A stretch of 25,326 nt of DNA from a virus (IMGVR_UViG_3300047373_000698:1-25326); one strand, 5' to 3'. Shown: positions 1 to 8,204, counted from the first letter of the stretch. Notes: generated by a model not told the origin, from the letters alone. Made by a program: numbers and translations.

Positions 1-1381
1 TAAAACCTAATTCAAAATATAGATTACGAGCAAAGTTATCTTCAAAAACCCATAAAGAGGCAGTTTCAAGTTGAGATAACATATGAATATAAGCTTTTTT
101 AGCATATCCTTTTCTTCTATGTTTAGGGTGAATGTCACATCCTAATTCAATTATTTCTTCGCCATTAATTTCAGTCATATATCTTCTAGTATAACCAATA
201 GGAAGTTCAATTTCAAAAAAATTAGATTTTTGACGTAAATAATTTCCTTCATTTTGAATATACTTTCTTTCTATACGTGATATAATCTGATATGGGAATA
301 GTGTTTTGTCTAAATTTTTAAACCATTCTTGAGCTTCATTTAAACTAAATATACTATTATCTAATAAAAAATTTCTAGTTGAATCATCATTTCTTACCTC
401 TAAAAACCACTTTAAATCAGATTCAGTCATATCTCTAAATTTAATTTCCTTATCATCATTTACTAATTCTTGCCCATTAGATAAAACTGTTTTTGGTGGA
501 CCATACTCATAAGGTTTTATTGGGCAATAATCTGATATATTACCAAAATCTTTTATTTTATTATTATTCTGAATATCAAAAGGAACATAACATATATCAC
601 TAATACTTTTTAATTTATAACCCTCATCTGTAATATAATTAGTAAATATTATTTGTTCTTTAGCTCTGGTAGATAAATTAGCATTTTCAAAATCTGATAG
701 GTTAAATTCAAATACATTTTTATATTTTTTAAGAATAGTTTTTGCTATGTTTAAATTTAAAAATCCATTACTTACAGCGGCATGTTTTTGAGTATGGTGG
801 GTATTTATACTACCTACACCTTTTTTATAAACATTTCTATGATACTTAACATCATCTATATGTTGAGCTATATACCCAACATTATTACTTTTGTCTTTAT
901 CAAATTTAAAAAAGAATGGTTTGTAAAATTCTTCATCAACAGGTAAATAATCATCTTCACATAAAAATGCATAATCAGATTTACTTCCATCTTCAATTAA
1001 TTGTTTAATTCCTTTATTCCAAGCACCATAAGAATGATTAGTATTATCATGAAATATAACTTTAATTTTACCTTCTAACCCATACCATTTAACTACTTCT
1101 AATACTTCGTAATATACTTTTGAATTATCTTGTTCTTCCCACTCATTAATAACAAAATAAACTTTATTTAAATTATCTATATTATTATTTTTAATAAATT
1201 TACAATGAGCATTAACTAGATAATAATGGTGAACTTGTTGGTACCATTGACCATAAACAAGAGCTAATTGTTTAGCTGTTTTACTCTTAGGATCGTATTT
1301 ATATCTTTTTTTTGTTGATCTAGGACCAAACCAAAAATTTACAACATAATCAAATGTTTTAATTTCCCAAGCTTTTCTCAT
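1..1381 (-). CDS. Glycosyltransferase-GNAT acetyltransferase fusion (partial, 3' end missing)
   Basis: The minus-strand frame is open for 460 codons from an ATG at 1381 and runs off the left edge without a stop. Residues about 70-210 look like a GT-A glycosyltransferase: an ICE-like strand, HSYGAWNKGI (117-126) like the G-x-x-x-x-x-N-x-G segment of GT2 enzymes, and an acidic metal-binding motif CEDDY (141-145). Residues about 312-460 look like a GNAT N-acetyltransferase, with the acetyl-CoA loop RRKGYA (422-427) and the usual N-x-x-A-x-x-x-Y-x-x-x-G-F ending. The ATG overlaps the stop of the upstream aminotransferase as TAATG, so the two are probably co-translated. Transfer plus acylation of an amino sugar is a plausible joint role (inference). 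The fusion is seen directly; the sugar and acceptor are unknown. Confidence 0.78.
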   Translation of the reverse strand, partial: MRKAWEIKTFDYVVNFWFGPRSTKKRYKYDPKSKTAKQLALVYGQWYQQVHHYYLVNAHCKFIKNNNIDNLNKVYFVINEWEEQDNSKVYYEVLEVVKWYGLEGKIKVIFHDNTNHSYGAWNKGIKQLIEDGSKSDYAFLCEDDYLPVDEEFYKPFFFKFDKDKSNNVGYIAQHIDDVKYHRNVYKKGVGSINTHHTQKHAAVSNGFLNLNIAKTILKKYKNVFEFNLSDFENANLSTRAKEQIIFTNYITDEGYKLKSISDICYVPFDIQNNNKIKDFGNISDYCPIKPYEYGPPKTVLSNGQELVNDDKEIKFRDMTESDLKWFLEVRNDDSTRNFLLDNSIFSLNEAQEWFKNLDKTLFPYQIISRIERKYIQNEGNYLRQKSNFFEIELPIGYTRRYMTEINGEEIIELGCDIHPKHRRKGYAKKAYIHMLSQLETASLWVFEDNFARNLYFELGF

Positions 1382-2577
1382 TACCAGCCCTTTCTAATAC
1401 ATTTTACGATATATTCTCTTTGTTCAGGTGTAACCCACCACCCAACAGGTATATTTACTATTTTACCAATTGTTTTATCTAAATTAGGTAATTGAGATTT
1501 AAATTCTTTTACACAGCTATGTTTATCATTTCTTTCATGTACTTGGGATACTGAAATTTTACATTCATCCATGTATTTATAAAAACCATCTCTATCATCT
1601 ACTAACATAGAATAAATCCAAAATGCGGATTCAAATCCTTCTTTTCTTTCTAATAAAGTTACTCCTGGGGTATTTTGTAAATGTTCATCATAGTAAGCAG
1701 CATTTTCTTTATGTTTAGAAATTATATTATCTAAATGTTTAAAGTTTTCCATTCCTACTGTAGCACAAACATCATTCATATGAAATTTATAACCCCATTC
1801 AGGTATATCAGCTTCACATCTAAAATCTTTTCTATCACCATCTCTATCAATACCATACCATCTAATTAATTTACCTCTATCATGTAATTCTTTATGAGGG
1901 CTAAATAATAAACCACCATCAATAGAAGTAATATGTTTTATAGCTTGTAAAGAAAACATAGTTAAATTATCATTAGTACCAATAAATTTACCTTTATATT
2001 TAGACCCAAATGAATGAGCACCATCTTCTATAACAGCAGGAGCCCAACCAAATTCACCTCTAAAACTAGTTCTAATTTTTCTTAATTCATCTAAATCAAT
2101 AGGATAACCACCCCAATGAACACCCATTATTACTTTAGTTTTTGGTGTTATTTTTCTTTTTAAATCATCAAGATCCATATTTAATGTTTTTGGATCTATA
2201 TCTACCCATTTTATTTTTAAACCATTAGCTAAAACTGGCCAATTAGAAGCTGTACAAGTCATTGCTGTACATAATACTTCATCACCAGGTTCTAAACCAG
2301 GCCAATTATGAGATACCCAAGCTACACCTTGAAATACATCTTCATCCCAGTGAGGTTTAGGTTTTTTTAGCAAATGAAGAGCCATATGTAAAGCAGAAGT
2401 ACCAGCATTTAAAGTTTGAATATGTTTATGACCAAAGTAATCTTGTAATTGATTTTCAAATTGATCTACTTTTGGACCTTGACCTATAAACCCACTATTA
2501 AGTACTTTAGTAACTTCAGGGGCGGCTGTATCAGCCATAAAAACTTTAAATAAAGGTATTGTTTCAGATGGTTTCAT
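1381..2577 (-). CDS. DegT/DnrJ/EryC1/StrS-family PLP sugar aminotransferase
   Basis: A 398-residue protein of the usual family length. The PLP-binding lysine is K214 in SLQAIKHITSIDGG, the cofactor-stacking acidic segment is EDGAHSFGS (184-192), and NAGTSALHMAL (57-67) is the phosphate-binding turn. The N-terminus has the family pattern around F-I-G-Q-G-P. Members transaminate nucleotide-linked keto-sugars (3- or 4-keto-6-deoxy hexoses) using glutamate. A short insertion at about 72-95 lengthens the stretch before P-G-D-E. It overlaps the upstream GT2 gene by 14 nt and the downstream GT-GNAT gene by 1 nt, so the neighbourhood suggests making and transferring an N-acylated amino sugar, perhaps for a virion or host-surface glycan (inference). 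Substrate cannot be read from sequence. Confidence 0.92.
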   Translation of the reverse strand: MKPSETIPLFKVFMADTAAPEVTKVLNSGFIGQGPKVDQFENQLQDYFGHKHIQTLNAGTSALHMALHLLKKPKPHWDEDVFQGVAWVSHNWPGLEPGDEVLCTAMTCTASNWPVLANGLKIKWVDIDPKTLNMDLDDLKRKITPKTKVIMGVHWGGYPIDLDELRKIRTSFRGEFGWAPAVIEDGAHSFGSKYKGKFIGTNDNLTMFSLQAIKHITSIDGGLLFSPHKELHDRGKLIRWYGIDRDGDRKDFRCEADIPEWGYKFHMNDVCATVGMENFKHLDNIISKHKENAAYYDEHLQNTPGVTLLERKEGFESAFWIYSMLVDDRDGFYKYMDECKISVSQVHERNDKHSCVKEFKSQLPNLDKTIGKIVNIPVGWWVTPEQREYIVKCIRKGW

Positions 2578-3187
2578 AAAATGCGTTTTGTTTTTCTTGT
2601 TTTTCTATTGTCTTAGGATGATATAATGCATATTGTTCTGCTTTGGGTAAAGGTGCATAAGTTAAGAATCCATCTAATTTTTCATGTACTTTATTTACCC
2701 ACTTTATTTCTGGTTTATTTTTCCAAATTCTCCATTGATAATCAGGCCAATTTACCCATCCTTCATTTGATACTCTCCAACCCCATTTTTTTACGTGTTC
2801 TGTTAATAAACCTTTGACAGTATTAACTCGCGGTACTAAATATACTTCATTATCAGGGTTGCTCTCAAGTATTTCAGGTAATGCTTCAATTAAAATAGTA
2901 TGAGGTATTTCATCGGCATCAATTTGAAAAATATAATCACCACTACATAAAGTAGTTAGGTGATTTTTCCAATCCGCAAAATGTTTTTTAAATGTTTTAG
3001 CATGATAAGTACAACAATCATCTCCTTTTAATTCAGCTAATCTATCCCATACTTCAGGAGAACCGCTAGCTTTATCAAATAAAATAACTATTTCATCTTG
3101 TTTACGTTTTTTCTTAATAAGAAAATTTAGTAATTTTGTTACTTCATCTAACTCATTACAAACTGTTATTGCGTAACTTATCTTCAT
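2564..3187 (-). CDS. GT2-like glycosyltransferase
   Basis: A 207-residue protein starting with the typical GT2 strand MKISYAITVCNE. FADWKNHL (70-77) occupies the place of the family's R-N-x-A/G segment, and the DxD-type metal/nucleotide-sugar site is IDADE (89-93). Later tryptophan-rich segments (WGWRV, WVNWPDYQWRIW) and KVHE resemble the C-terminal acceptor part of small GT2 enzymes. No membrane segment is visible, so it should be a soluble sugar transferase. It overlaps the aminotransferase gene by 14 nt and starts 3 nt after the upstream 147-residue gene. A weak promoter-like TATATTGGAG lies inside that gene, 15 nt before the start. Donor sugar and acceptor are unknown. Confidence 0.82.
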   Translation of the reverse strand: MKISYAITVCNELDEVTKLLNFLIKKKRKQDEIVILFDKASGSPEVWDRLAELKGDDCCTYHAKTFKKHFADWKNHLTTLCSGDYIFQIDADEIPHTILIEALPEILESNPDNEVYLVPRVNTVKGLLTEHVKKWGWRVSNEGWVNWPDYQWRIWKNKPEIKWVNKVHEKLDGFLTYAPLPKAEQYALYHPKTIEKQEKQNAFYETI

Positions 3188-3190
3188 AAT

Positions 3191-3634
3191 TTATTCAGGT
3201 AATACTCCAATATACGAAAGAGCTTCCATATAATCACGTTCTGTAAATGATTTCAATGTAGACATATCCATTTTGTGTGTTTGTCCTTCTACTTTTGCTT
3301 CATCTCCTTCTTCTAATTTTACAGCTTTTACACCAGCCCAACTCCATTCATCTTTACTTGCACCATTAGCAAAAACCATTCCTGATTCTGGAAGGTTAAT
3401 AGTATTTGGAATCCAAATTAGTTTAGTATCTGGATCTTCCCAAGCTAAATCTTTATAAAGTTCAGGTAATGTAATTAATTGTTCATTATAAAATTCAGAA
3501 CCTTCTTTCATTAAAGTATTTGTCCAAAAACCACAAGATAAACTTAAATAGTTAGTTATATCTTTACTTATTTCAACTTTATAACATAAGTCACCTCCTG
3601 ACTTAGGACAATTTATAATTTCATCGTATTGCAT
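3191..3634 (-). CDS. Conserved-looking hypothetical protein in the glycosyltransferase cluster
   Basis: A 147-residue soluble protein that I do not recognise. The N-terminus has CPKSGGDLCY (9-18), a cysteine pair reminiscent of a degenerate zinc-binding turn, followed by a segment rich in aromatics. The middle has WIPNTINLPESGMVF and DEWSWAGVKAV; the C-terminus is charged and ends GVLPE. It sits 2 nt after the GT4 gene and 3 nt before the GT2 gene, so it is almost certainly co-expressed with them. The reading frame fills the gap exactly, with no competing frame. Because it lies among sugar genes it may act with them, but it could equally be a virion or assembly-associated protein. Confidence 0.75.
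   Translation of the reverse strand: MQYDEIINCPKSGGDLCYKVEISKDITNYLSLSCGFWTNTLMKEGSEFYNEQLITLPELYKDLAWEDPDTKLIWIPNTINLPESGMVFANGASKDEWSWAGVKAVKLEEGDEAKVEGQTHKMDMSTLKSFTERDYMEALSYIGVLPE
3209..3237 (-). promoter_or_regulatory. Weak promoter-like box TATATTGGAG before the GT2 gene
   Basis: -10 TATATT (3209-3214) preceded by TTTCG, as in the copies at 8247, 10064 and 12396, but the -35 position reads GTGATT. The predicted leader to the GT2 ATG is 15 nt. It lies in the end of the 147-residue gene. Confidence 0.35.
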
Positions 3635-3636
3635 AA

Positions 3637-4938
3637 TTAATTTATTTTAGGTAATTCTACGTTTGTTTTAGGGTTTAAAGTAGGTAATTTTAAATCTACT
3701 TGTTTAGGAAATTCAGGTATATTATGTTTTAATATATTACCTACTAATTCCCTCATTTTATCTTTACTAAAATTAGTTCTTATATGATGACCCTGTTGTT
3801 TAGCTGATACTATATATTTTTTATAATTACTAAATACATTTTTAAATGCTTTACTAGCATGTCCTTGATCAACACTAAACCATTGGTAATCTTTTAATAG
3901 CCATTTATTAGCAGCTGATGGGTGTACATTTTCCATCTTACCTGGTAATAAATAAGCAAATGAAGGGTGTAAAAAATCTAATTGACCTGACCAACCAGAA
4001 GCAATTACTGGTTTTTTAGATAAACAAAATTCCATTAAAGGTCTACCATAACCTTCTCCCTTAGTATGAGAAACCATAGCTTTTACTTTTGAATGATTAT
4101 ATAATTCATTCATTTCTTGGTTTGTAAAATCACCTTGTAATAAATAAACATTAGGTAAATCATTTCCGCCTATGGAATCTCTAATTTCTTTAACTCTATC
4201 TTGTATAGTATCTTTACTGATATGATTATCTACTCCAGTTGATGCTTTTAAAATTAAAGCAGGTTTAGTACCTTTTTTATTTTTAAATGTTTCATAGAAA
4301 TTTTTAATCATTAAACCAACATTTTTTCTATCATGTCCTACAGCACCTTCCATCCACATACCAACAAATAGAAAACAAAATGATTCTTTAATTTCATCTA
4401 GTTTTAATTTATTATCTTTAGAAGGTAAATGTTTATAAATATCTAAATCTGCACCCTCAAAAACAACATGAATTGGTTTTTGGTTACGAATCATTTGCCC
4501 TGTAGACTTTCCAGCCTTATCTAAAGCATCAAATTCAATATTTTCAAATATATGTTTACTGTGTTTAGATGAAACAAAGTTCATATTCATCCTATTTAAA
4601 CCTACAATCCAATCACCAGTACAACCTGTACTTTCAATACCTGCTGTACAACCAATATTAAATTTTCCTATAGGTTGAAATTCATTTGGAATAGTAATTT
4701 GCATCCATACATCTGGTTGGATGCCTTGAGGTACTCCTTGAACTGCATGATCCCATAAAAATTTCCACTCTTCATGTTTAGCACAAAAACCCCATGTTGT
4801 ATCACCCCATTTTTGAGGTAATAGTTTAACATCATATTGATCTAACTCAATAATAGCTTTAACAATATCTCTAGAACGTGCCCCATAACCACTATAGGTA
4901 TCAAAAGGACAGCTTATATAAAACGTTGGTTTACTCAT
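3637..4938 (-). CDS. GT4-type glycosyltransferase (GT-B fold)
   Basis: A 433-residue protein with a GT-B layout. The N-terminal domain begins YISCPFDTYSGYGARSRD, the glycine-rich acceptor-side loop of GT4 enzymes. The C-terminal domain has the strand CFLFVGMW, a helical donor region, and the EX7E motif at E295-E303 (EGYGRPLME), followed by KPVIASGWSGQLDF, the nucleotide-sugar ribose/phosphate part. These enzymes are retaining transferases using nucleotide-sugar donors. The start overlaps the stop of the upstream GT4 gene (1 nt), so the two are coupled. Two GT4, one GT2, an aminotransferase and a GT-GNAT fusion in a row suggest assembly of a short oligosaccharide (inference). The acceptor might be a lipid, a virion protein or DNA; nothing here decides. 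Confidence 0.88.
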   Translation of the reverse strand: MSKPTFYISCPFDTYSGYGARSRDIVKAIIELDQYDVKLLPQKWGDTTWGFCAKHEEWKFLWDHAVQGVPQGIQPDVWMQITIPNEFQPIGKFNIGCTAGIESTGCTGDWIVGLNRMNMNFVSSKHSKHIFENIEFDALDKAGKSTGQMIRNQKPIHVVFEGADLDIYKHLPSKDNKLKLDEIKESFCFLFVGMWMEGAVGHDRKNVGLMIKNFYETFKNKKGTKPALILKASTGVDNHISKDTIQDRVKEIRDSIGGNDLPNVYLLQGDFTNQEMNELYNHSKVKAMVSHTKGEGYGRPLMEFCLSKKPVIASGWSGQLDFLHPSFAYLLPGKMENVHPSAANKWLLKDYQWFSVDQGHASKAFKNVFSNYKKYIVSAKQQGHHIRTNFSKDKMRELVGNILKHNIPEFPKQVDLKLPTLNPKTNVELPKIN

Positions 4939-6386
4939 TAATATATTAATTTATGATTTAAAAATTTACCTTTATACTCATTAAGGTTTGTAATCGACAT
5001 TTTAGGTCTTGGCTCCCAAATTTGAAATAATTCATCAAATGCCTCCAAAACTCTCTGACCTTGATGTTTAGCTGTAAAGCCAGCTTCATCACCAATAGCC
5101 CATTCTCTACCTGCCAATCCTCTTTTATTTCTTTCTTCTGGGGATAAATTATATACTTCAGTTAATCTATCAACTGCATCTTCCCATTTACATCTATCAT
5201 CAAAAATATAAGGTGTTGGAGGTGAACCTTGAACTGATCTACTCGATGGATAAACTGGGAATGCCCATTCACCATGTTCTTTATAAGTACCTCTATGATT
5301 AGAAGGTACATCAGGACTTGGAGTAAACCATTTTCCATTTTCATCTACAAATCTCATTTGATCCTGCATTCCACCTGTTGTGTTAGCTATAATTGGTGTT
5401 CCAGCTAAGATAGCTTCAGTTATAGTTAATCCCCAACCTTCATTTGAGGTTAATAACATTTGGACATCAGCTAAATTATAAAAATAATTTAACTCTTCCC
5501 TGGATAATTTGTTAGTTGAAAATAATACAGCGTTTGGATATTTTTCTCCAAATAAAAATTCGTTAACTTTAGCTAAATTAGTTCCATGTTGAGATATTAC
5601 TTCAGTATGTAACACTAATTTACAACTTTCAGCTTCTTCTTTAGGTAATGAATCTAAAAATACTCTAAAAGCCATCATTGTATCTGGAATTTGTTTTCTT
5701 CTAATGTTTCTAGAATTAAAGAAAGCAACAAACTTTGTTTTGTTATCATCTTTACCTAATACTCGCTTTCTAAAAGCTAAATATTTTTTATCTTTTTTAT
5801 CTATTGGGTAGTAATGTTCGGAATTTAAACCATGAGGAACATATTTAAATACTCTTTTGCTATTATCAACATCATCTAAAACAAGCTTGTTAATATTAAC
5901 TGTTTGTTTTGAAATACCCATTAACATATCACAAGACTCATAAAATGGTTTATTATACATTGGAGCTGGATAATCATCCCAAATATTTAGATAAGTAATA
6001 GGACATACTTTTCTAATTTCATGTTCCATATTAAATACCCAAGTAAAATATCTTGGATCTGTAATAAGTAAAATAGCATCTGGTTTTTCAGTTGCCATTA
6101 CTTGTCTTAATAGATCTGCTGTTCCATATCCATCTACACACCAAAGAAATACACTAGCATCTTTAATATTAGCTTGTTTAGAACAATCATTACTAATATC
6201 TAATCTTTTGCCTTTATCTGGGTGTTTTAATGCTCCAGCTAACTGCACCCAGTTATAATGGTGACAAGTCTCTAATACAATTTCTTTACCTACTGTAGCA
6301 ACACCAGAATGTACTCTTATATCATCTGTGATTAATAATATTTTCTTCCTTTTATCCTTAGGAAGATACTTATAACTTTTATTCAT
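4938..6386 (-). CDS. GT4-type glycosyltransferase (GT-B fold)
   Basis: A 482-residue GT-B enzyme. ILLITDDIRVHSGVATVGKE (16-35) is the N-terminal Rossmann strand and glycine loop; AFFNSRNIRRKQ (221-232) is the family's inter-domain strand with the basic phosphate-binding residues; the catalytic EX7E motif is E316-E324 (EGWGLTITE), followed by GTPIIANTTGGMQD. The C-terminal tail of about 100 residues, with many aromatics, is typical of phage GT4 proteins. It shares only low similarity with the next gene's product beyond the fold. It starts 11 nt after the small RHH-like gene and overlaps the next GT4 gene by 1 nt. The promoter before the RHH-like gene is the nearest upstream promoter and may drive the whole sugar cluster (inference). 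Confidence 0.9.
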   Translation of the reverse strand: MNKSYKYLPKDKRKKILLITDDIRVHSGVATVGKEIVLETCHHYNWVQLAGALKHPDKGKRLDISNDCSKQANIKDASVFLWCVDGYGTADLLRQVMATEKPDAILLITDPRYFTWVFNMEHEIRKVCPITYLNIWDDYPAPMYNKPFYESCDMLMGISKQTVNINKLVLDDVDNSKRVFKYVPHGLNSEHYYPIDKKDKKYLAFRKRVLGKDDNKTKFVAFFNSRNIRRKQIPDTMMAFRVFLDSLPKEEAESCKLVLHTEVISQHGTNLAKVNEFLFGEKYPNAVLFSTNKLSREELNYFYNLADVQMLLTSNEGWGLTITEAILAGTPIIANTTGGMQDQMRFVDENGKWFTPSPDVPSNHRGTYKEHGEWAFPVYPSSRSVQGSPPTPYIFDDRCKWEDAVDRLTEVYNLSPEERNKRGLAGREWAIGDEAGFTAKHQGQRVLEAFDELFQIWEPRPKMSITNLNEYKGKFLNHKLIY

Positions 6387-6397
6387 TAATTTTTTGT

Positions 6398-6586
6398 TTA
6401 AAGTTCTATATTAGTTTGGTTTGTTATTTGTTTTCTAAAATCTTCATCTGTAAGGTACAAAAAGATTGCTCTATCAGCAAGTTTTTGGAATGAGAATTTT
6501 CTCTTTACACATTCAATTTTAAAATTTTCGAATAGGCCAGCTTGAACTTTTACACTTGTAAGTGTCATTGGTTTTTTATTACTCAT
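6398..6586 (-). CDS. Small ribbon-helix-helix-like protein, candidate autorepressor
   Basis: A 62-residue protein whose layout fits a ribbon-helix-helix (Arc/MetJ-type) DNA-binding domain: a short basic start, a strand MTLTSVKVQ, then helix GLFENFKIECVKRK, a turn at FS, and helix FQKLADRAIFLYL. Such proteins bind DNA as dimers through the strand and often repress their own gene. Consistent with that, the promoter 41 nt upstream has a perfect 12-bp palindrome (6622-6633) lying over the predicted transcription start. The gene heads the glycosyltransferase cluster with an 11-nt gap, so it could control sugar genes. Assignment rests on predicted secondary structure and context, not on a recognised family; another small helical phage protein is possible. 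Confidence 0.6.
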   Translation of the reverse strand: MSNKKPMTLTSVKVQAGLFENFKIECVKRKFSFQKLADRAIFLYLTDEDFRKQITNQTNIEL

Positions 6587-6621
6587 AATCTTAATTATTT
6601 AATAACATTTATATTTGATTA

Positions 6622-6633
6622 TACATATATGTA
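6622..6633. promoter_or_regulatory. Perfect 12-bp palindrome, candidate operator
   Basis: TACATATATGTA is perfectly self-complementary. It follows the -10 box at 6634-6639 directly, so it spans about -6 to +6 of the predicted transcript, where a bound repressor would block initiation. The first gene downstream encodes an RHH-like protein. In DNA this AT-rich a 12-bp palindrome can arise by chance, so the position is the main evidence. Confidence 0.4.
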
Positions 6634-6662
6634 AATATATAAAAATAAATATCTAAGTCCAA
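6634..6662 (-). promoter_or_regulatory. Promoter TTGGAC-N17-TATATT before the RHH-like gene
   Basis: Minus-strand -35 TTGGAC (6657-6662) and -10 TATATT (6634-6639) are separated by exactly 17 bp. The -35 overlaps the last codons of the nuclease gene. The predicted start at about 6627 gives a 41-nt leader to the ATG at 6586. It belongs to the promoter family seen at eleven places in the window. Confidence 0.6.
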
Positions 6663-7558
6663 ATAGTTTGGCATTGTCCACACTTACAAGGATATTTCAT
6701 ATCTTTAATTTCACCCTTTGAATTAAATACTTCATTAATAAAATCAGTAATAGCTTTTTTAGCTTTATTCAATTTTATTTTTCCACTTGCGGGTTTAAAT
6801 TCTTGTATTCTAGTTTGGGGCCAATCACTTTTTTCCCAGATTTTTCTTTTAACTATAAAATACTTAATATCAATTTTATCTAAAGGAATACCAAACTGTT
6901 CTGAGAAGTATTGCTTATATAATATTAATTGAAATTGTTTATCTTCATCTTTTTTCATTCTATCACCCCAACCTTTAGTACTTGTTTTTATATCAATAAT
7001 ATCAAATGTATCACTATTTTCATTATATAAAACAACATCTAAAAATCCACTATAAAATAAATTATTTAACATTTTATTAGGACGATTAAGAATAGGTAAC
7101 TCAATTCCTACTAAATGAGTACCTCGTTTTGAAAAATAACCACCCACTTTTTTCTTAAAGAATTTAAGTATTTCAACTCCATCTTCGTAAAATTCTCTCA
7201 TTTGAACAGCTGATGAGAAATGAGTTTCATTATTTTTCTTGTATTGAGTTTGATATTCATCCATCAATACTGTTTGGAATTTTTCTTCTAAATCTAATGC
7301 TTGTGCCGCAACTTTAGACTTACCATAAAATACAGTTAAATATTCTTGAATTGTTTCATGAATAGCAATACCAAAAATCATGTAAATATTAGGTTCTCTT
7401 TGATTGATTTTATCTTTGTACTGCAACTTCCATTTATGTGGGCATTGCTTGTACATTGTCAATTGAGAATAAGATACATTCTTTTGAAATGCATAGTTTA
7501 ACTTCTCAGGAAGATTCTTTTGAATTTCCTTAACTATTTTAGGTATTTTTTTAGCCAA
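6653..7558 (-). CDS. PD-(D/E)XK nuclease, RecB/Cas4-like
   Basis: A 301-residue protein of the RecB-type PD-(D/E)XK superfamily. N-terminal YSQLTMYKQCPHKWKLQY (30-47) is the classic start; GIAIHETIQEYL (63-74) carries H67; FLDVV gives D174; IIDIKTS gives D189 and K191; QFQLILYKQY (208-217) is the Q-x-x-x-x-x-Y motif. This is the full metal-binding active-site set, so it should be active. There are also C39 near the start and C-K-C-G-Q-C at the very end: one N-terminal and three C-terminal cysteines, the arrangement of the iron-sulfur cluster in Cas4, AddB and Dna2, although the spacing is tighter. Related proteins are common in T4-like marine phages, probably for replication or recombination. 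It follows the DUF1599-like gene by 3 nt. Confidence 0.88.
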   Translation of the reverse strand: MAKKIPKIVKEIQKNLPEKLNYAFQKNVSYSQLTMYKQCPHKWKLQYKDKINQREPNIYMIFGIAIHETIQEYLTVFYGKSKVAAQALDLEEKFQTVLMDEYQTQYKKNNETHFSSAVQMREFYEDGVEILKFFKKKVGGYFSKRGTHLVGIELPILNRPNKMLNNLFYSGFLDVVLYNENSDTFDIIDIKTSTKGWGDRMKKDEDKQFQLILYKQYFSEQFGIPLDKIDIKYFIVKRKIWEKSDWPQTRIQEFKPASGKIKLNKAKKAITDFINEVFNSKGEIKDMKYPCKCGQCQTIWT

Positions 7559-7561
7559 AAC

Positions 7562-7984
7562 TTATTTTTTCCATTTATCACGTCCTACTAATAAACCAAT
7601 AATTCCATAATTAGCTATATCAATAAACGTGTCTTCCATTCCTTCTCCTTTAACAAAGTTTTTACCGTTATTAAGAAGATTTTTTAGTCTTGAAATTTTA
7701 TCAGTTAATCTGATGCATAAACCAGTAAGTGAAAATTTCTTATCTGCTTCATTTTTTAAATCACCACCTAAAGCAATATTATTTAAACCATAATCCATAT
7801 GCTTACGAGCAAACATCTCATACATTTCATCTTGAATTTTTTTAAATTCACTAGATAACTCTGGATATGATGTTTCAAATACTTCAACTACTCCTAAACC
7901 TGCAATAGTATTTTCTTTTTCAACTGCTTTATCGAATTCTGCTTCGCTTACTAACTCAAAATGTTTTTTTACACTATCACCCAT
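7562..7984 (-). CDS. DUF1599-like protein (nucleotide-modification-associated domain 1 type)
   Basis: A 140-residue protein. The C-terminal part resembles DUF1599: FARKHMDYGLNN (58-69) corresponds to the family's F-x-x-K-x-x-D-Y-G motif, then LCIRLTDKISRLKNLL, a helix with the D-K-x-x-R-x-x-x-L pattern, and EDTFIDIANYGIIGLL, the D-x-x-N-Y segment. The family is all-helical, related to MazG-type NTP pyrophosphohydrolases, and was named from association with phage nucleotide-modification genes. That is interesting next to a preQ0 pathway, but no reaction is proven. It overlaps the 75-residue gene by 8 nt and precedes the nuclease by 3 nt. The first 50 residues are not recognised. Confidence 0.65.
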   Translation of the reverse strand: MGDSVKKHFELVSEAEFDKAVEKENTIAGLGVVEVFETSYPELSSEFKKIQDEMYEMFARKHMDYGLNNIALGGDLKNEADKKFSLTGLCIRLTDKISRLKNLLNNGKNFVKGEGMEDTFIDIANYGIIGLLVGRDKWKK

Positions 7985-8204
7985 TAACTTGTGCTTTAGG
8001 TTTAAAATATTTCTCTAAAATCTCTAATCTTTCTTCAGATGAAGCAAGTAATTTAAGTGCTTCAGTACAGTTGTCCCAATAATCTTTTGTTGAGTGATCA
8101 CCTATACCTGCAGGATTATTTGTTAATAATTCAACACTAGCTAGAGCTTTATTTTTATCCGCCTCTGCTTCGGATTTTAAAAATTTGTAAACTTCTAATT
8201 TCAT
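7977..8204 (-). CDS. Hypothetical small protein
   Basis: A 75-residue, probably helical, soluble protein that I do not recognise. It has an acidic/lysine-rich first helix (EVYKFLKSEAEADKNKALAS) and a second leucine-rich helical part (EALKLLASSEERLEILEKYF). The frame is supported by tight packing: the ATG overlaps the end of the gp62-like gene by 4 nt and its stop overlaps the next gene by 8 nt. A family promoter lies inside the gp62-like gene with a predicted start 36 nt upstream, so this gene probably heads a short transcript with the DUF1599-like and nuclease genes. Confidence 0.68.
   Translation of the reverse strand: MKLEVYKFLKSEAEADKNKALASVELLTNNPAGIGDHSTKDYWDNCTEALKLLASSEERLEILEKYFKPKAQVNG

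Noticed and set aside
2626-2817. Plus-strand frames such as 2626-2817, 3273-3458, 8722-8907, 9413-9598, 10794-11000, 12222-12419 and 21552-21845
   Set aside because: Each lies wholly or mostly antisense to a well-supported minus-strand gene and encodes no recognisable or well-balanced protein. No promoter of the family is seen on the plus strand there.
5162-5344. Minus-strand 60-codon frame inside the GT4 gene, and a 72-codon one at 10339-10557 inside groEL
   Set aside because: Both are in other frames of clear, conserved genes and have biased composition typical of shadow frames.
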